Source: an uncultured Erythrobacter sp.
Lineage (GTDB): Bacteria > Pseudomonadota > Alphaproteobacteria > Sphingomonadales > Sphingomonadaceae
Assembly (NCBI GenBank): GCA_947502305.1
Contig: CANMZA010000002.1
Coordinates: 124,001 to 188,000, forward strand
Direction of reading: 5' to 3'
DNA: 64,000 bases
In this document: positions 40,836 through 50,915 of the stretch, piece after piece
How the letters are laid out: every line of letters starts with the position of its first letter
Position numbering within the stretch: position 1 is the stretch's first letter
The notes under the pieces: generated by a model
What the model was told of the DNA's origin: nothing
Databases searched by the model: none
What the model saw: only the letters and a program-made list of their open reading frames with translations
Translations under genes and position numbers: made by a program

Positions 40836-41615
40836 TTATTCAGCGTTTCGCTCGATATTTAAGAGCGCAGGCGAACGTCCCGTCAGACTCCGTAAATCGT
40901 TGATCATGTGTGCTTGGTCAAAAAACCCGTATTGATAGGATAACGCAGCCCAATCTGGTGTCTCGGTCCGATCCGCCGCAGCGATGACGGCGTTCGCTCG
41001 AACAATGCGGCTATACGCTTTTGCGGACAGCCCCACTCGCTCTTTGAAACGTAATCGAAACTGGCGCTCACAGAGGCCTATTCTCTCGCGGATTGCGTGC
41101 AATGGCGCCGTCCCACCCACACGGCGGACCATAGCCACCGTTAGGTCAACATCACTTTTGCCCAGATCGGCCGTCATGTTCAAAATTGGCTGCGCCATTG
41201 CTTCCGCAATTGCGGCAACTTGCGACCCGCAGCTCGCTAGGCGCAGTGCTTTGCCGAAATCGCTGCTTTGCCAGTCTATGATCTGCCCGGCGCAATCTTC
41301 ATTTGAGATGCCCAGCACTTTTTGAGCAAGCTCTGGAGCGATAGCTATGCCGATGAGCTCGATTGGCCGTTTCGGCGCGTAAAAATACGAATTTGGCTGC
41401 GGCCCGTGGAACCGAAGCCGCACATCTGCGATTTCGCCGCTCACAGTCCATTCGCGCCAAATGACCACGGAGATATACCAAAACGGTACCATCCGGTGAG
41501 GGGCTGCGGTCACATTTCGAGCTCCGTGGCACCATACCCGAAGGTCAGGCGCACGCTTGAGCAATGGCAAATGACGAAACGTTCCAACCATGTCCGCAGT
41601 GTAAAGCACGCGCAC
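40836..41615 (-). CDS. AraC family transcriptional regulator
   Basis: C-terminal 'LCERQFRLRFKERVGLSAKAYSRIVRANAVI...DWAALSYQYGFFDQAHMINDLRSLTGRSP'. Confidence 0.88.
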   Translation of the reverse strand: MRVLYTADMVGTFRHLPLLKRAPDLRVWCHGARNVTAAPHRMVPFWYISVVIWREWTVSGEIADVRLRFHGPQPNSYFYAPKRPIELIGIAIAPELAQKVLGISNEDCAGQIIDWQSSDFGKALRLASCGSQVAAIAEAMAQPILNMTADLGKSDVDLTVAMVRRVGGTAPLHAIRERIGLCERQFRLRFKERVGLSAKAYSRIVRANAVIAAADRTETPDWAALSYQYGFFDQAHMINDLRSLTGRSPALLNIERNAE

Positions 41616-41722
41616 AGCCGGGACCAGACAAGGATCAACGTTTGGGCCGGTTTTTCCAATACGCCGCCCGGGATGATGACCTAAAACGGAGGTGCGCGAT
41701 CAAAATCGATAAGCAGGAATAC

Positions 41723-42919
41723 ATGCAAATGACAAAGCCAGCGAAATTGGAAACCAAAACATCATCTCTAGCCCTATTTGCCGCTCTGGCATTCGTCAGC
41801 TTTGGTGCCGCTCCTGCGTCAGCGACAACGCCTGATTGGCTCACACTTCCGCTTGACGAAGACGCCTTCGATTTTTCCTCGTCATCGTCTTTTCGCACCG
41901 AGAGTGTGCAGGGGCGCGACGCACTATGCCTCGATGGCGCCGCTTTTGCGCGCGGCATCAGCCTTCAAAATGGTTCCATTGCCGTGGACATCGCGAATGA
42001 TGCCCGCCGACGCTTTGCCAACCTCATCTTTCGCGCAGCCACCCGCGAAACTTACGAGACAGCGTATTTGAGGATGCACAAATCTGGGCAGTTCGATGCG
42101 GTGCAATATACGCCGCATCTGAACGGCGAGACCAATTGGCAGCTTTTCCGAGAAGCGCAATTGCGTGCAGATTTCGGGAATGATCCGTGGATTACCTTGC
42201 GCGTCGATTTCGCCGGTGACCGCGCCAAAGTATCCGTGGGCACAAGTGAAGCTAGCCCCGCTTTGATCACGGATTTGACGCTTCCTGCTGAAAGCGGCGC
42301 GATCGGCCTTCGCACCCTGTTTGAAGGTTGCTTTTCAAATTTTCGATATTCGTCCGCGACGCCGTCATTCGCTACCGAGGGCGAAGAAGACGATATTTCG
42401 GCGCTGCCAGAACCATCATCACGCGGCCAGATTGAGCAATGGTCCTTGTCCAGCCCATTTCCACTTGAACGCTGGACCGGCATCGCTTCCAACCTTGCTC
42501 AAGACCCGCAATGGACCACCGCCGATGCGGAGCATAATGGACGCTTGCTGATCTCTCGTTATGTCCAAAAACAATCTGCGGGCGGCTTTGAAAGAAACCG
42601 CCTCGACGCCGTCTATGCGGGCGTGACCGTGCATTCAGACGCTGATCAAACCGCCGAATTGCAGATCGATGCAAGCGACATGGCGACGGTTTGGCTCAAT
42701 GGAGCGGCGCTTTTTTCCTTCGACAACAGCTTTCGTGCCAAAGGCCCGCTGTTCCGCGGAGACTTTGATGCGACGAAGCAATCACTAAGCCTGAGGTTGA
42801 ATGAAGGCAGGAATGAGCTGATCGTTTTGGTCGCCGAACGCGCGAATGGATGGGGGCTCGCGGGACGCGTTTCAGCTGAGCAGCCGGTTAGAATAGCACC
42901 GTTTGGAGCAGGCCAATGA
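41723..42919 (+). CDS. hypothetical secreted protein with LamG/concanavalin-like lectin-type N-terminal domain
   Basis: Signal peptide 'SSLALFAALAFVSFGAAPASA'; 'FANLIFRAATRETYETAYLRMHKSGQFDAVQYTPHLNGETNWQLF' resembles DUF1080/LamG-like folds. Confidence 0.65.
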   Translation: MQMTKPAKLETKTSSLALFAALAFVSFGAAPASATTPDWLTLPLDEDAFDFSSSSSFRTESVQGRDALCLDGAAFARGISLQNGSIAVDIANDARRRFANLIFRAATRETYETAYLRMHKSGQFDAVQYTPHLNGETNWQLFREAQLRADFGNDPWITLRVDFAGDRAKVSVGTSEASPALITDLTLPAESGAIGLRTLFEGCFSNFRYSSATPSFATEGEEDDISALPEPSSRGQIEQWSLSSPFPLERWTGIASNLAQDPQWTTADAEHNGRLLISRYVQKQSAGGFERNRLDAVYAGVTVHSDADQTAELQIDASDMATVWLNGAALFSFDNSFRAKGPLFRGDFDATKQSLSLRLNEGRNELIVLVAERANGWGLAGRVSAEQPVRIAPFGAGQ

Positions 42920-43012
42920 CGTTTGCGCCGAGGCGTAGTTTGCCACGCAGAATGTTCGCAATATGGGTGTTGGGAGGCAATTCGACCCCAGCCAGAAACC
43001 CAGAGGAAACAG

Positions 43013-43402
43013 ATGTTTCGCTGGCTTGAAAAGGCGATCAATAGGAGCCGGGTAACTGTCATGACGGCACCGGGCGTGCTGAAAATCCATAATGTAGAAG
43101 CCAAATTTCGCGGCGTGCCCAATGATCGCCGATCACCATATGGAAAGCTCTCCCAAGACCGTTGGAGCGACGGGCAAGAGCGTTTTAATCTGACCCTGCA
43201 CAACCTGCCCGAAAACCATGGCGGTAAAGTGCGCCTTCTGTGCGAAGGCAATCTTGTTGCTGAGTTTGATGTGTCCGGCGCAACATTGAAATTCCAGTGG
43301 AAGGGCTATTCTAGCGAGGATATCCCGCTCATCGCTATTGGTGAACGCGTTGAAGTTGAAGTGGGCTCAACCGTTCTCAGCGCCATTGTGGCAGCTGACT
43401 GA
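43013..43402 (+). CDS. hypothetical protein
   Basis: 129-aa ORF 'MFRWLEKAINRSRVTVMTAPGVLKIHNVEAKFRGVPNDRRS...' with coding-like composition. Confidence 0.5.
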   Translation: MFRWLEKAINRSRVTVMTAPGVLKIHNVEAKFRGVPNDRRSPYGKLSQDRWSDGQERFNLTLHNLPENHGGKVRLLCEGNLVAEFDVSGATLKFQWKGYSSEDIPLIAIGERVEVEVGSTVLSAIVAAD

Positions 43403-43437
43403 TCATATAGCGACGATGGGACCCCCGAGTTCTGGTC

Positions 43438-44688
43438 CTATCGCGCGGCCAACGGTGTCGCCGGTGTGGCAGATGAGGTTGTGATTAGGTAATCGAAGCC
43501 AAGCACCAAGAACCGCATCATCGGCTCCAGTTCAGCAAGCCCGGCATTCCCAAGCCTGCGTTTGATCGGGTCAAGATCGATCACGAAATGGCCGTCGGTG
43601 GATTCAATCATTTCAAGATCTATCCCGCTGCCTTCCAGCAGCGCTCGCAATTCACCCGCACTAACTGGTCTCTCGCTAAAGGCTCCATCAGGTGAAGGCA
43701 TGATCGCGGTGGCTGTGCCGCCAATCGGGAGATAGGCAACATGCAACGCCTCTAACCCATTGGAAGCCGCCATCCCTTCGATCAGCGACCCCAGATCGAA
43801 TGTTGACATCGAAGATGTCGCGCGGCCGCCATGCGTCAGTCCAAACTTCATCAGCACGCGCGGCGCAGCGTCACCGCTTTCTAGGGCAGATTGATAATAA
43901 CGAAGAAAATTGCGGCGGATTAGCTCCACCCGATCGAGATTGTTGTCGAGCCCCCGTCCCATGAAGAAGGACCGATAGATCGACTGACTGCGTTCCATCG
44001 CCGCAATCCTATCCAGCGCATCCGAATTGCCTTCGAAAGCGTCACGCAATTCCTGCCATCCATCGCCGTCGATAGTAGCGAAGAGGACTGCCCCCTGGTT
44101 GCCGCTAGCAAAAGCTTCACGCTCGGTCTGCTTGAGGCGATCGACCAGCTCCGGATTTTGCGAATCCATATTCCCGAGAATTTTAAGATGGATAAGCGGT
44201 GATCCAATAAATTCCTGATCCACGCCCCACAAACCGCCACTTTGAGCAAAAGGAGCCGCCGCGCGCGCTTCTTCAGCGGAGTTCAAGAACGGGATAGCCA
44301 GGGGCCGCCCGCTCAATTCTTCAGCGAGGCCGGCTTCACCGCTCTCCTGCAGAATTTGCTGCAGCCAGTCGGCGGAATGCGGGCCGACCTCAATTGCATA
44401 ATAGGGGAAGCCATAGGCCTGCGCCTCAGACGCGAATGCGGAGACGAGCAGGGGCGCATCAGCATGGCCGTGGGCCTCACCAATCATCACGAACTGTGTT
44501 TGCGCCAGTCCTTTGCGTAAGGTCTCCGCCCCAAGTCCGGCAAAGCCGTTCTCAGAAAACTCCAAAGGTAAAGCGGCGATCTGCTCTGTATTGGCCTCTG
44601 ATTGAAGAGGCTCTTCGGCCAACGCAGGAAAGCTGGCAAACAATGCCGCAGCACTGCTTGCGGCAAAAAGTGGGCGCAATTTTTTCAT
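43438..44688 (-). CDS. secreted EreA/ChaN/TIKI-superfamily-like protein
   Basis: Signal peptide 'MKKLRPLFAASSAAALFASFPALA'; 'FVMIGEAHGHADAPLLVSAF' (GExH) and second His in 'FGLTHGGRATSS'. Confidence 0.6.
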   Translation of the reverse strand: MKKLRPLFAASSAAALFASFPALAEEPLQSEANTEQIAALPLEFSENGFAGLGAETLRKGLAQTQFVMIGEAHGHADAPLLVSAFASEAQAYGFPYYAIEVGPHSADWLQQILQESGEAGLAEELSGRPLAIPFLNSAEEARAAAPFAQSGGLWGVDQEFIGSPLIHLKILGNMDSQNPELVDRLKQTEREAFASGNQGAVLFATIDGDGWQELRDAFEGNSDALDRIAAMERSQSIYRSFFMGRGLDNNLDRVELIRRNFLRYYQSALESGDAAPRVLMKFGLTHGGRATSSMSTFDLGSLIEGMAASNGLEALHVAYLPIGGTATAIMPSPDGAFSERPVSAGELRALLEGSGIDLEMIESTDGHFVIDLDPIKRRLGNAGLAELEPMMRFLVLGFDYLITTSSATPATPLAAR

Positions 44689-44767
44689 CAATGCTCTCCT
44701 TATGGGTGACGCACTGTATTGCATAACCAACACAGTATGTCATCCCTCAGCTCCAAAGTGACGTCTT

Positions 44768-45823
44768 TTAATGGTCTCGCTTGGCAATCTTACTAAGCCA
44801 TGCCGATACAGGGCCGACGAACAATTCAGGGCGGCTTTCCCCTCCTTCCCAAGCATAGGCTGACAAAGCATCGGAATAGATTCTAAGCCCATGCCCCGCT
44901 TGAGGAATTTCCAGCCAAGTCGCTGTTGCGGGCCGCAACCGATTGACCGTATCGACAATCACGCGGTGGCCGTGGCGGCTCTCAAACTGCTCAAATTCTG
45001 CGTAAACCACCATCACCGGCACATTCAGCGCCGCCCATGCCGACAGCCAGTCCTTATCGGCCGCTTGCCAGTGCCAAGAATAGGGGCGCCCATAATGCGG
45101 TGCCTCGCTGGTGCCGACCAAAGATTCCCACACCCCTGCCAAAGCCGGAAACTGCTCTTCGATCTGCGCGGGCTCCATTTTCCCAAGGAGATATTGGCGA
45201 TGGAACTCCATCCGGCGCCGCATCTCCGCGTCAATCTCTTCAGGGCGAAATTCGGCCTGCCGCTCAAGCTGAAGGCGATCAAAGTGAAGCATACGTTCCA
45301 AATAGGTGAGCGCACCTCCCCCTTGTACAACCACGCCAGCGACACGTTTGCCTAGCGCTACGAGCGGCGCAACTGTCGATCCGAGGCTCGATCCCATGAT
45401 CACAATTCGGTCTTGATCAACCCAGGGATGGCTGGACAATTGATCGAATGCCTCGCGGTAATGGCGGACTTCCGTATCGTAATCGAGCGCGTTGCAGCCG
45501 GAGCCTTCGCTAAGCCCGGTGCCAGACCTCTCCAGCCGGATCAGTGCGTAATTGGAGGCGATCGCAAGGCGCTCCTCCATAGCAATTCGGCCAGAAACCG
45601 GAGCGATCGAATAGCAGGCGACGGCTTGGGTGAAGAATATCGCAGGCAAAGGGTCGCTCGCATCCGCAGGCCGAGAAATATAGGCCGCCAATGCCAACCC
45701 TTCGGACGTTGTCACCGTGACGCGCTCATGAACCAAATTTTCAGGCGTGGTTTGGGCGCGTGCTGTGCAAGACAAACCGAGCATCAGCGCAGCGATTGTG
45801 AGGAATAGGTTTGTGTAAGTCAT
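44768..45823 (-). CDS. secreted alpha/beta hydrolase
   Basis: 'IVIMGSSLGSTVAPLVALG' (GxSxG), 'LPAIFFTQAVACYS', 'IPQAGHGLRIYS'; signal peptide. Confidence 0.85.
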   Translation of the reverse strand: MTYTNLFLTIAALMLGLSCTARAQTTPENLVHERVTVTTSEGLALAAYISRPADASDPLPAIFFTQAVACYSIAPVSGRIAMEERLAIASNYALIRLERSGTGLSEGSGCNALDYDTEVRHYREAFDQLSSHPWVDQDRIVIMGSSLGSTVAPLVALGKRVAGVVVQGGGALTYLERMLHFDRLQLERQAEFRPEEIDAEMRRRMEFHRQYLLGKMEPAQIEEQFPALAGVWESLVGTSEAPHYGRPYSWHWQAADKDWLSAWAALNVPVMVVYAEFEQFESRHGHRVIVDTVNRLRPATATWLEIPQAGHGLRIYSDALSAYAWEGGESRPELFVGPVSAWLSKIAKRDH

Positions 45824-45855
45824 GGAACGTTCCTGCGAACGCACATGACGCCTAA

Positions 45856-46572
45856 TCAAGTCGTTTGGGACGAAGGGACGAGCAAGTTGCCTTTTACGAC
45901 TTTAGCGCGGTAGCGATCTCCAATCGGCAATCTGGTGCCATCACGCAGGAGGACATGCTTTCGCTCAAATTGCAGGACCGCTTTGGGATGGACTGCATAT
46001 CGGCGATGCACCCTTATGAATTTGAAGCCAGTGCTTTTCAGAAACTGAGCCAATGAGGATCGCTGAAGCACGGCTGCCCGTCCAGCATGGTGCATTTCGA
46101 CATAATTGCCTGCGGACATCACCCAGTCACAATCGTTTTGGCTTTCGGTGCCAACCAATTCCGGCGTGGGCGTGGCGCTTTTTTCGTTTCTAGGCCGCGT
46201 TTCTAGGAAGGCCAAAACCCCCAAACCTGCCGCGATCAGAATGGCGGCGGGAATGCGTCTGACAAGATCAAAACCCGTTGGCCATGACTGGTACAATGCC
46301 GCCTCTAGCAGCAGCGAGAGGCCCGTCGAAGCCGCAAAGATCACAATCAGGAACAGCCAATTGCGCGACACGCGGCCAATTTCAAATGCGGCAATCCAGG
46401 GAGCGATATTGATGATGCCCCAAGAAAACGCCTCAAACAGCGTTGCCGGATTACCCGATGCAGACCGGTAGACCAGGCAATAGATCGCATTCAGAACAAC
46501 CGCAGCAACGACGCCGCAAAAAATTCTCTTACTCAATGAGGCGTTTAGATAGAGCTTAGCCAAAGACATCAT
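45856..46572 (-). CDS. membrane-anchored LytTR DNA-binding regulator
   Basis: Several hydrophobic helices, then 'VMSAGNYVEMHHAGRAAVLQRSSLAQFLKSTGFKFIRVHRRYAVHPKAVLQFERKHVLLRDGTRLPIGDRYRAKV'. Confidence 0.88.
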   Translation of the reverse strand: MMSLAKLYLNASLSKRIFCGVVAAVVLNAIYCLVYRSASGNPATLFEAFSWGIINIAPWIAAFEIGRVSRNWLFLIVIFAASTGLSLLLEAALYQSWPTGFDLVRRIPAAILIAAGLGVLAFLETRPRNEKSATPTPELVGTESQNDCDWVMSAGNYVEMHHAGRAAVLQRSSLAQFLKSTGFKFIRVHRRYAVHPKAVLQFERKHVLLRDGTRLPIGDRYRAKVVKGNLLVPSSQTT

Positions 46573-46933
46573 TCTTCGATCAACTTGTCATAATATTGCG
46601 CACAACACGAAATTGCGGGAGCATCTTATACCTCAAGCGGTGTGCCGCAAAACGTACTTCACCGAACTTCAAAGTGCGTTTGGCGAAAGATTGCGGCTCA
46701 CGCAGTGACGGCAAGCCTCCGCTCTCAGCCAGAAACAAGCATGCAAGCCCGATTGGCTTGAATTGAGCCGTTTGCAGGCGGTTCGCTCACATTGACAAGC
46801 CCAAACAGCGACTGGCTCAGTGCATGGAAGCTGGGTGCAGAAGCTGAGTTTGGAAGCGGCAATTGGGACAAACCGAGCTGCGTGCAATCAAAGCCAAACG
46901 CCTATCTTGCCGCCCGCGATGGCCGGGGAAAAT

Positions 46934-48307
46934 CTAACCGACAAGTTGCCTTTGGTATCCTGCGCCGTCCGCCAGCAAATCCAAAACGGCACCGCCGGCC
47001 ACGGGCCGTGAGAAGAGATACCCCTGAATATAGCGGCAACCCTCCCGTTCGAGCGTTTCGAATTGGGCAACCTCCTCACCCCCTTCGGCAAGTGCTTCCA
47101 TGCCCAAGGCATCTGCGAGTGTGGTGATCGCCCGAATGACAGCATGCCCGTTCCCGTCACCTCGCAAATCTTCTACAAAACTGCGGTCAATCTTCACTTT
47201 TTCGAACGGAAAGGAGCGCAAGTAACTAAGCGAAGAATACCCCGTTCCGAAATCGTCGAGCGCGATCCGGACGCCTAGATTGCGCAGCCCATGAAGCGTG
47301 GCCATGGTTTTCTCGACATCCGCAATAAATATGCTCTCGGTGATTTCCAACTCAAGACGGCGAGGATCAAGCCCGGATAGGTGAATTGCTTTGGCGAAAT
47401 AATGACCGCAACGGAAACATCTGCGGGCCATGAACTCGCCTGATGGCAAGCCTCGTGAATAACCCACTCACCCGATGGGAAGGAATAGACCGGTCTCCTC
47501 AGCCAGCGGGATGAATTCTGCCGGGCTCACCACTCCGCGACTGGGATGATTCCAACGCAGTAACGCTTCAAAACCCGTCATGCGTCGCTCGGCCACACAA
47601 TAGAGAGGCTGAAACACAAGTTCGAAACCGCCTTCTTTCAAAGCCAGTCTAAGGTCCAGTTCTGTCTGGCGGCGCACGCGAGCCTGTTCGTGAAAAGACG
47701 GCTCGAAAAACTGATAGGTCGATTTGCCTTCGCTCTTAGCGCAGTAGAACGCAAGATCGGCATTTTTCATCAAGGTGGTGCCGTCGATTCCGTCACCGGG
47801 AGCCACCGCAATACCAATGCTAGCCGAACAATCGGCCTGCTGCCCATCGACCGTCACAGGACGCTGGAAACAGCGTTCCAAATCCTGAGCCATCTTACCG
47901 AGATTCTCCTCGTCCTTGATACCCGTCATCAGGATCGCAGATTCGTCACCGCCGAGACGTGCAATCAAGGCGTCGCTGAGAGTGTCGCTGGTATGGGCGG
48001 CAACGTCTTTGAGCAACGCATCCCCAGCCGGGTGACCAAGGGTGTCGTTCACCACTTTAAAGTCGTCAAGATCGACATACGCGACCAGCAAATGCTCGTT
48101 CTCACGGCGTTGGGACAGTGCCATTGCCAGCTGTTCGATAAAGAGTTTGCGGTTGGGCAGACCGGACAGGCCATCATGCAGCCCAACATGAACAATCTCG
48201 CGCTCGCGCTCTTCAATTGCGGTGACAATCGTATTGAAACTGGTTGCCAGCCGGCCAATTTCATCATCCGTGACCAACACCGTTGTAACGAAGCTCGGCT
48301 TTTGCAT
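46934..48307 (-). pseudogene. decayed HAMP-GGDEF-EAL diguanylate cyclase/phosphodiesterase
   Basis: ORF 47468-48307 contains 'DEIGRLATSFNTIVTAIEERERE' (half HAMP), 'RLGGDESAILM', 'EALLRWNHPSRG' and stops at 'FLPIG*'. ORF 46934-47467 continues with 'SGLDPRRLELEITESIF...IALDDFGTGYSSLSYLRSFP...GYLFSRP'. A third frame between them reads 'GEWVIHEACHQASSWPADVSVAVIISPKQF', the expected missing EAL segment. Confidence 0.85.
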
Positions 48308-48376
48308 GGCGCGCAGGCTATGCTAGCGTTTTTGGCGGCGCTGAAATCAGCTCGATCAATCGGAGAGTAACCCTAC

Positions 48377-49483
48377 ATGAAAACTAGAGCCGCCGTCGCA
48401 TTTGAGGCGAAAAAGCCGCTTGAGATCGTTGAGCTTGACCTTGAGGGGCCAAAGGCGGGCGAGGTGCTGGTCGAAATAATGGCAACCGGAATTTGCCACA
48501 CCGATGCGTACACTTTGGATGGCCTCGACAGTGAAGGGATTTTTCCCAGCGTTCTGGGTCACGAAGGCGCCGGAATTGTGCGGGAAATCGGCCCCGGCGT
48601 CACCAGCGTCGCGCCCGATGATCACGTCATCCCGCTCTACACCCCAGAATGCCGCCAGTGCAAAATGTGCCTGTCAGGCAAGACCAATTTGTGCAGCGCC
48701 ATCCGCGCCACTCAGGGCCAGGGGTTAATGCCAGACGGCACGTCGCGGATGAGTTATAAAGGTCAGGCGATTTTCCATTATATGGGATGCTCAACCTTCT
48801 CTAACTTCATCGTCCTGCCGGAAATTGCGGTTGCTAAAATTCGCAGCGATGCACCGTTCCAATTCGCTTGCTATGTTGGATGCGGGGTGACGACCGGGGT
48901 TGGCGCAGTGGTCAATACAGCAAAAGTTCAACCCGGCGATAATGTCGTCGTCTTTGGCCTTGGCGGCATCGGCCTCAACGTCATTCAAGGCGCGAAAATG
49001 GCTGGGGCTGATCGGATTGTCGGCGTCGATCTCAACCCGGCAAAACGCGAATGGGGCGAAAAATTCGGGATGACCGATTTTGTGAACCCGAAAGACGTCT
49101 CCGATGTCGTCACCACTCTGGTCGAAATGCTGGATGGCGGGGCGGATTATACGTTTGATTGCACCGGCAACACCGACGTTATGCGGCAAGCCTTGGAAAG
49201 CTGTCACAAGGGTTGGGGTACGTCGATCATTATCGGTGTTGCCGAAGCGGGCAAGGAAATCGCGACGCGTCCGTTTCAATTGGTAACCGGTCGCAATTGG
49301 CGCGGTACCGCCTTTGGCGGAGCGAAGGGGCGCACCGATGTGCCCAAAATTGTCGATTGGTACATGAATGGCAAAATCGCCATCGATCCGATGATCACGC
49401 ATGTCCTGAAACTAGAGGATATCAACAAGGGCTTTGATCTGATGCATTCCGGTGAAAGCATCCGCAGCGTCGTGGTGTTTTGA
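48377..49483 (+). CDS. S-(hydroxymethyl)glutathione dehydrogenase / class III alcohol dehydrogenase
   Basis: '[39 protein letters not shown]', '[33 protein letters not shown]'. Confidence 0.96.
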   Translation: MKTRAAVAFEAKKPLEIVELDLEGPKAGEVLVEIMATGICHTDAYTLDGLDSEGIFPSVLGHEGAGIVREIGPGVTSVAPDDHVIPLYTPECRQCKMCLSGKTNLCSAIRATQGQGLMPDGTSRMSYKGQAIFHYMGCSTFSNFIVLPEIAVAKIRSDAPFQFACYVGCGVTTGVGAVVNTAKVQPGDNVVVFGLGGIGLNVIQGAKMAGADRIVGVDLNPAKREWGEKFGMTDFVNPKDVSDVVTTLVEMLDGGADYTFDCTGNTDVMRQALESCHKGWGTSIIIGVAEAGKEIATRPFQLVTGRNWRGTAFGGAKGRTDVPKIVDWYMNGKIAIDPMITHVLKLEDINKGFDLMHSGESIRSVVVF

Positions 49484-49851
49484 TGGCCGCAGACGCACCA
49501 AACAAAGTCATTCTGGCGGAGAAATTTGCGCAATTTTCCGATCATTGGGCGCCGCGTCTGGCGGCGCGGTACAATGGCAATGAAGTGCGCCTCGCCAAGG
49601 TTGAAGGCGAATTTCATTGGCATAGTCATGCGGATACGGATGAACTGTTTCTGGTGATTGAGGGCCATCTCGATATGGAATTTCGGGATCGTACTGTGCC
49701 GCTATCCCCCGGCGAAATGATCGTCGTACCGCGCGGAACAGAGCATCGCCCCTGCGCACGCAGCGGCGAAGTGAAACTGCTTGTGATGGATGCCGACGGC
49801 ACGCCCAACACTGGCGATGCGGCAACCGCTTTCAAACCCGTGGAGATTTGA
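49483..49851 (+). CDS. cupin domain-containing protein
   Basis: 'GEFHWHSHADTDELFLVIEGHLDMEFRD...LSPGEMIVVPRGTEHRP'; overlaps upstream stop. Confidence 0.9.
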   Translation: MAADAPNKVILAEKFAQFSDHWAPRLAARYNGNEVRLAKVEGEFHWHSHADTDELFLVIEGHLDMEFRDRTVPLSPGEMIVVPRGTEHRPCARSGEVKLLVMDADGTPNTGDAATAFKPVEI

Positions 49852-49855
49852 AACC

Positions 49856-50269
49856 ATGAACGACCCGCGTTTTCACCCGCCCGCAGGCGGCTTGGTTCCG
49901 CATATGGGCATCACGTTGGTCGATGAAGGTTACGGGGACGGTGCCGCTTGGCTGGAGGCAAAAATGCCGATTGAACAGCATCATTTGCGATCCGGTGCCA
50001 ACGCGCTCCACGCGGCAAGCATGATCGCATTGGCGGATAGTGTGTGCGGCTTTGCTGCGGGGCAAGTCCTGCCGGATGGGGCCAAAGGCTACACCACGAT
50101 TGAGCTAAAATCGAACTTCTTGGGATCCGCGAGCGATGGGACATTGATTGGCCGGTCAGACGCGGAGCATCTTGGCCGCACAACGCAGGTTTGGACATCA
50201 ACCGTCACGCATTTGGAAAGCGGACGAAAACTCGCGCTGTTCCGGTGCACTCAGATGATTTTATATTGA
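49856..50269 (+). CDS. PaaI-like hotdog thioesterase
   Basis: 'RSGANALHAASMIALADSVCGFAAGQVLPDGAKGYTTIELKSNFLGSA'. Confidence 0.85.
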   Translation: MNDPRFHPPAGGLVPHMGITLVDEGYGDGAAWLEAKMPIEQHHLRSGANALHAASMIALADSVCGFAAGQVLPDGAKGYTTIELKSNFLGSASDGTLIGRSDAEHLGRTTQVWTSTVTHLESGRKLALFRCTQMILY

Positions 50270-50285
50270 CGCAAACGGTTTTGGA

Positions 50286-50915
50286 TTAAACCGCGCCGGG
50301 CTCCAACAGGCGGCGCACTTGAGCGCGCAATTGATCCGGATATTCCTGCGCCAAGCGGGTCCATTCCTCTTCGCCGTAAAAGCGTGTGAGGGCCGAAGAC
50401 GAAGCGACAAAATACTGGATCGCGGACATCAGCAAATAGACCCGCCCCAATTTCTGCGAAAATGTCAGGTCTTTCAACGCTTCGACTGCATCCAACAGGC
50501 CGGTAATTTCATCTAGGAATGCTTTCAAAAACCATTCCGATTCCGGGGTGTCTTGCCGCTGATCATCGAGCAGTTCGCGCATCAACACTCGGGTGTCGAG
50601 CGGGTTTTCCAAAGCCGTTCGATAGATGGCCAGGATGACATTCTCAAACTGTTGTTCCGGCGAGAGTGACGCGTTTAAGCCTGTCCGCATGCCCGCCAAA
50701 AGCCGTCCGGCGATGCGCTTCATCACCGTACCGTAGAGGTCTTCTTTGCGCTTAAAATGATAGAGCAGCGCTTGTTTCGTTAGCCCCACTTCGCCCGCAA
50801 TTTGCGCGATACTAGCGCCGTAAACGCCGCGTTCAGCGAACTGGCTATGCGCGGCGGCCAGCAATCTTTCGCGGGTGTCATCCGGCGTCATTTGGGTGTT
50901 CGGGGTGTCCATCAT
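50286..50915 (-). CDS. TetR/AcrR family regulator
   Basis: 'TRERLLAAAHSQFAERGVYGASIAQIAGEVGLTKQALLYHFKRKEDLYGTVM'. Confidence 0.93.
   Translation of the reverse strand: MMDTPNTQMTPDDTRERLLAAAHSQFAERGVYGASIAQIAGEVGLTKQALLYHFKRKEDLYGTVMKRIAGRLLAGMRTGLNASLSPEQQFENVILAIYRTALENPLDTRVLMRELLDDQRQDTPESEWFLKAFLDEITGLLDAVEALKDLTFSQKLGRVYLLMSAIQYFVASSSALTRFYGEEEWTRLAQEYPDQLRAQVRRLLEPGAV

Noticed and set aside
46573-46930. Spacer between LytTR gene and the GGDEF-EAL remnant with several small Cys-rich ORFs
   Set aside because: No motif or start-site support; probably decayed sequence linked to the pseudogene.
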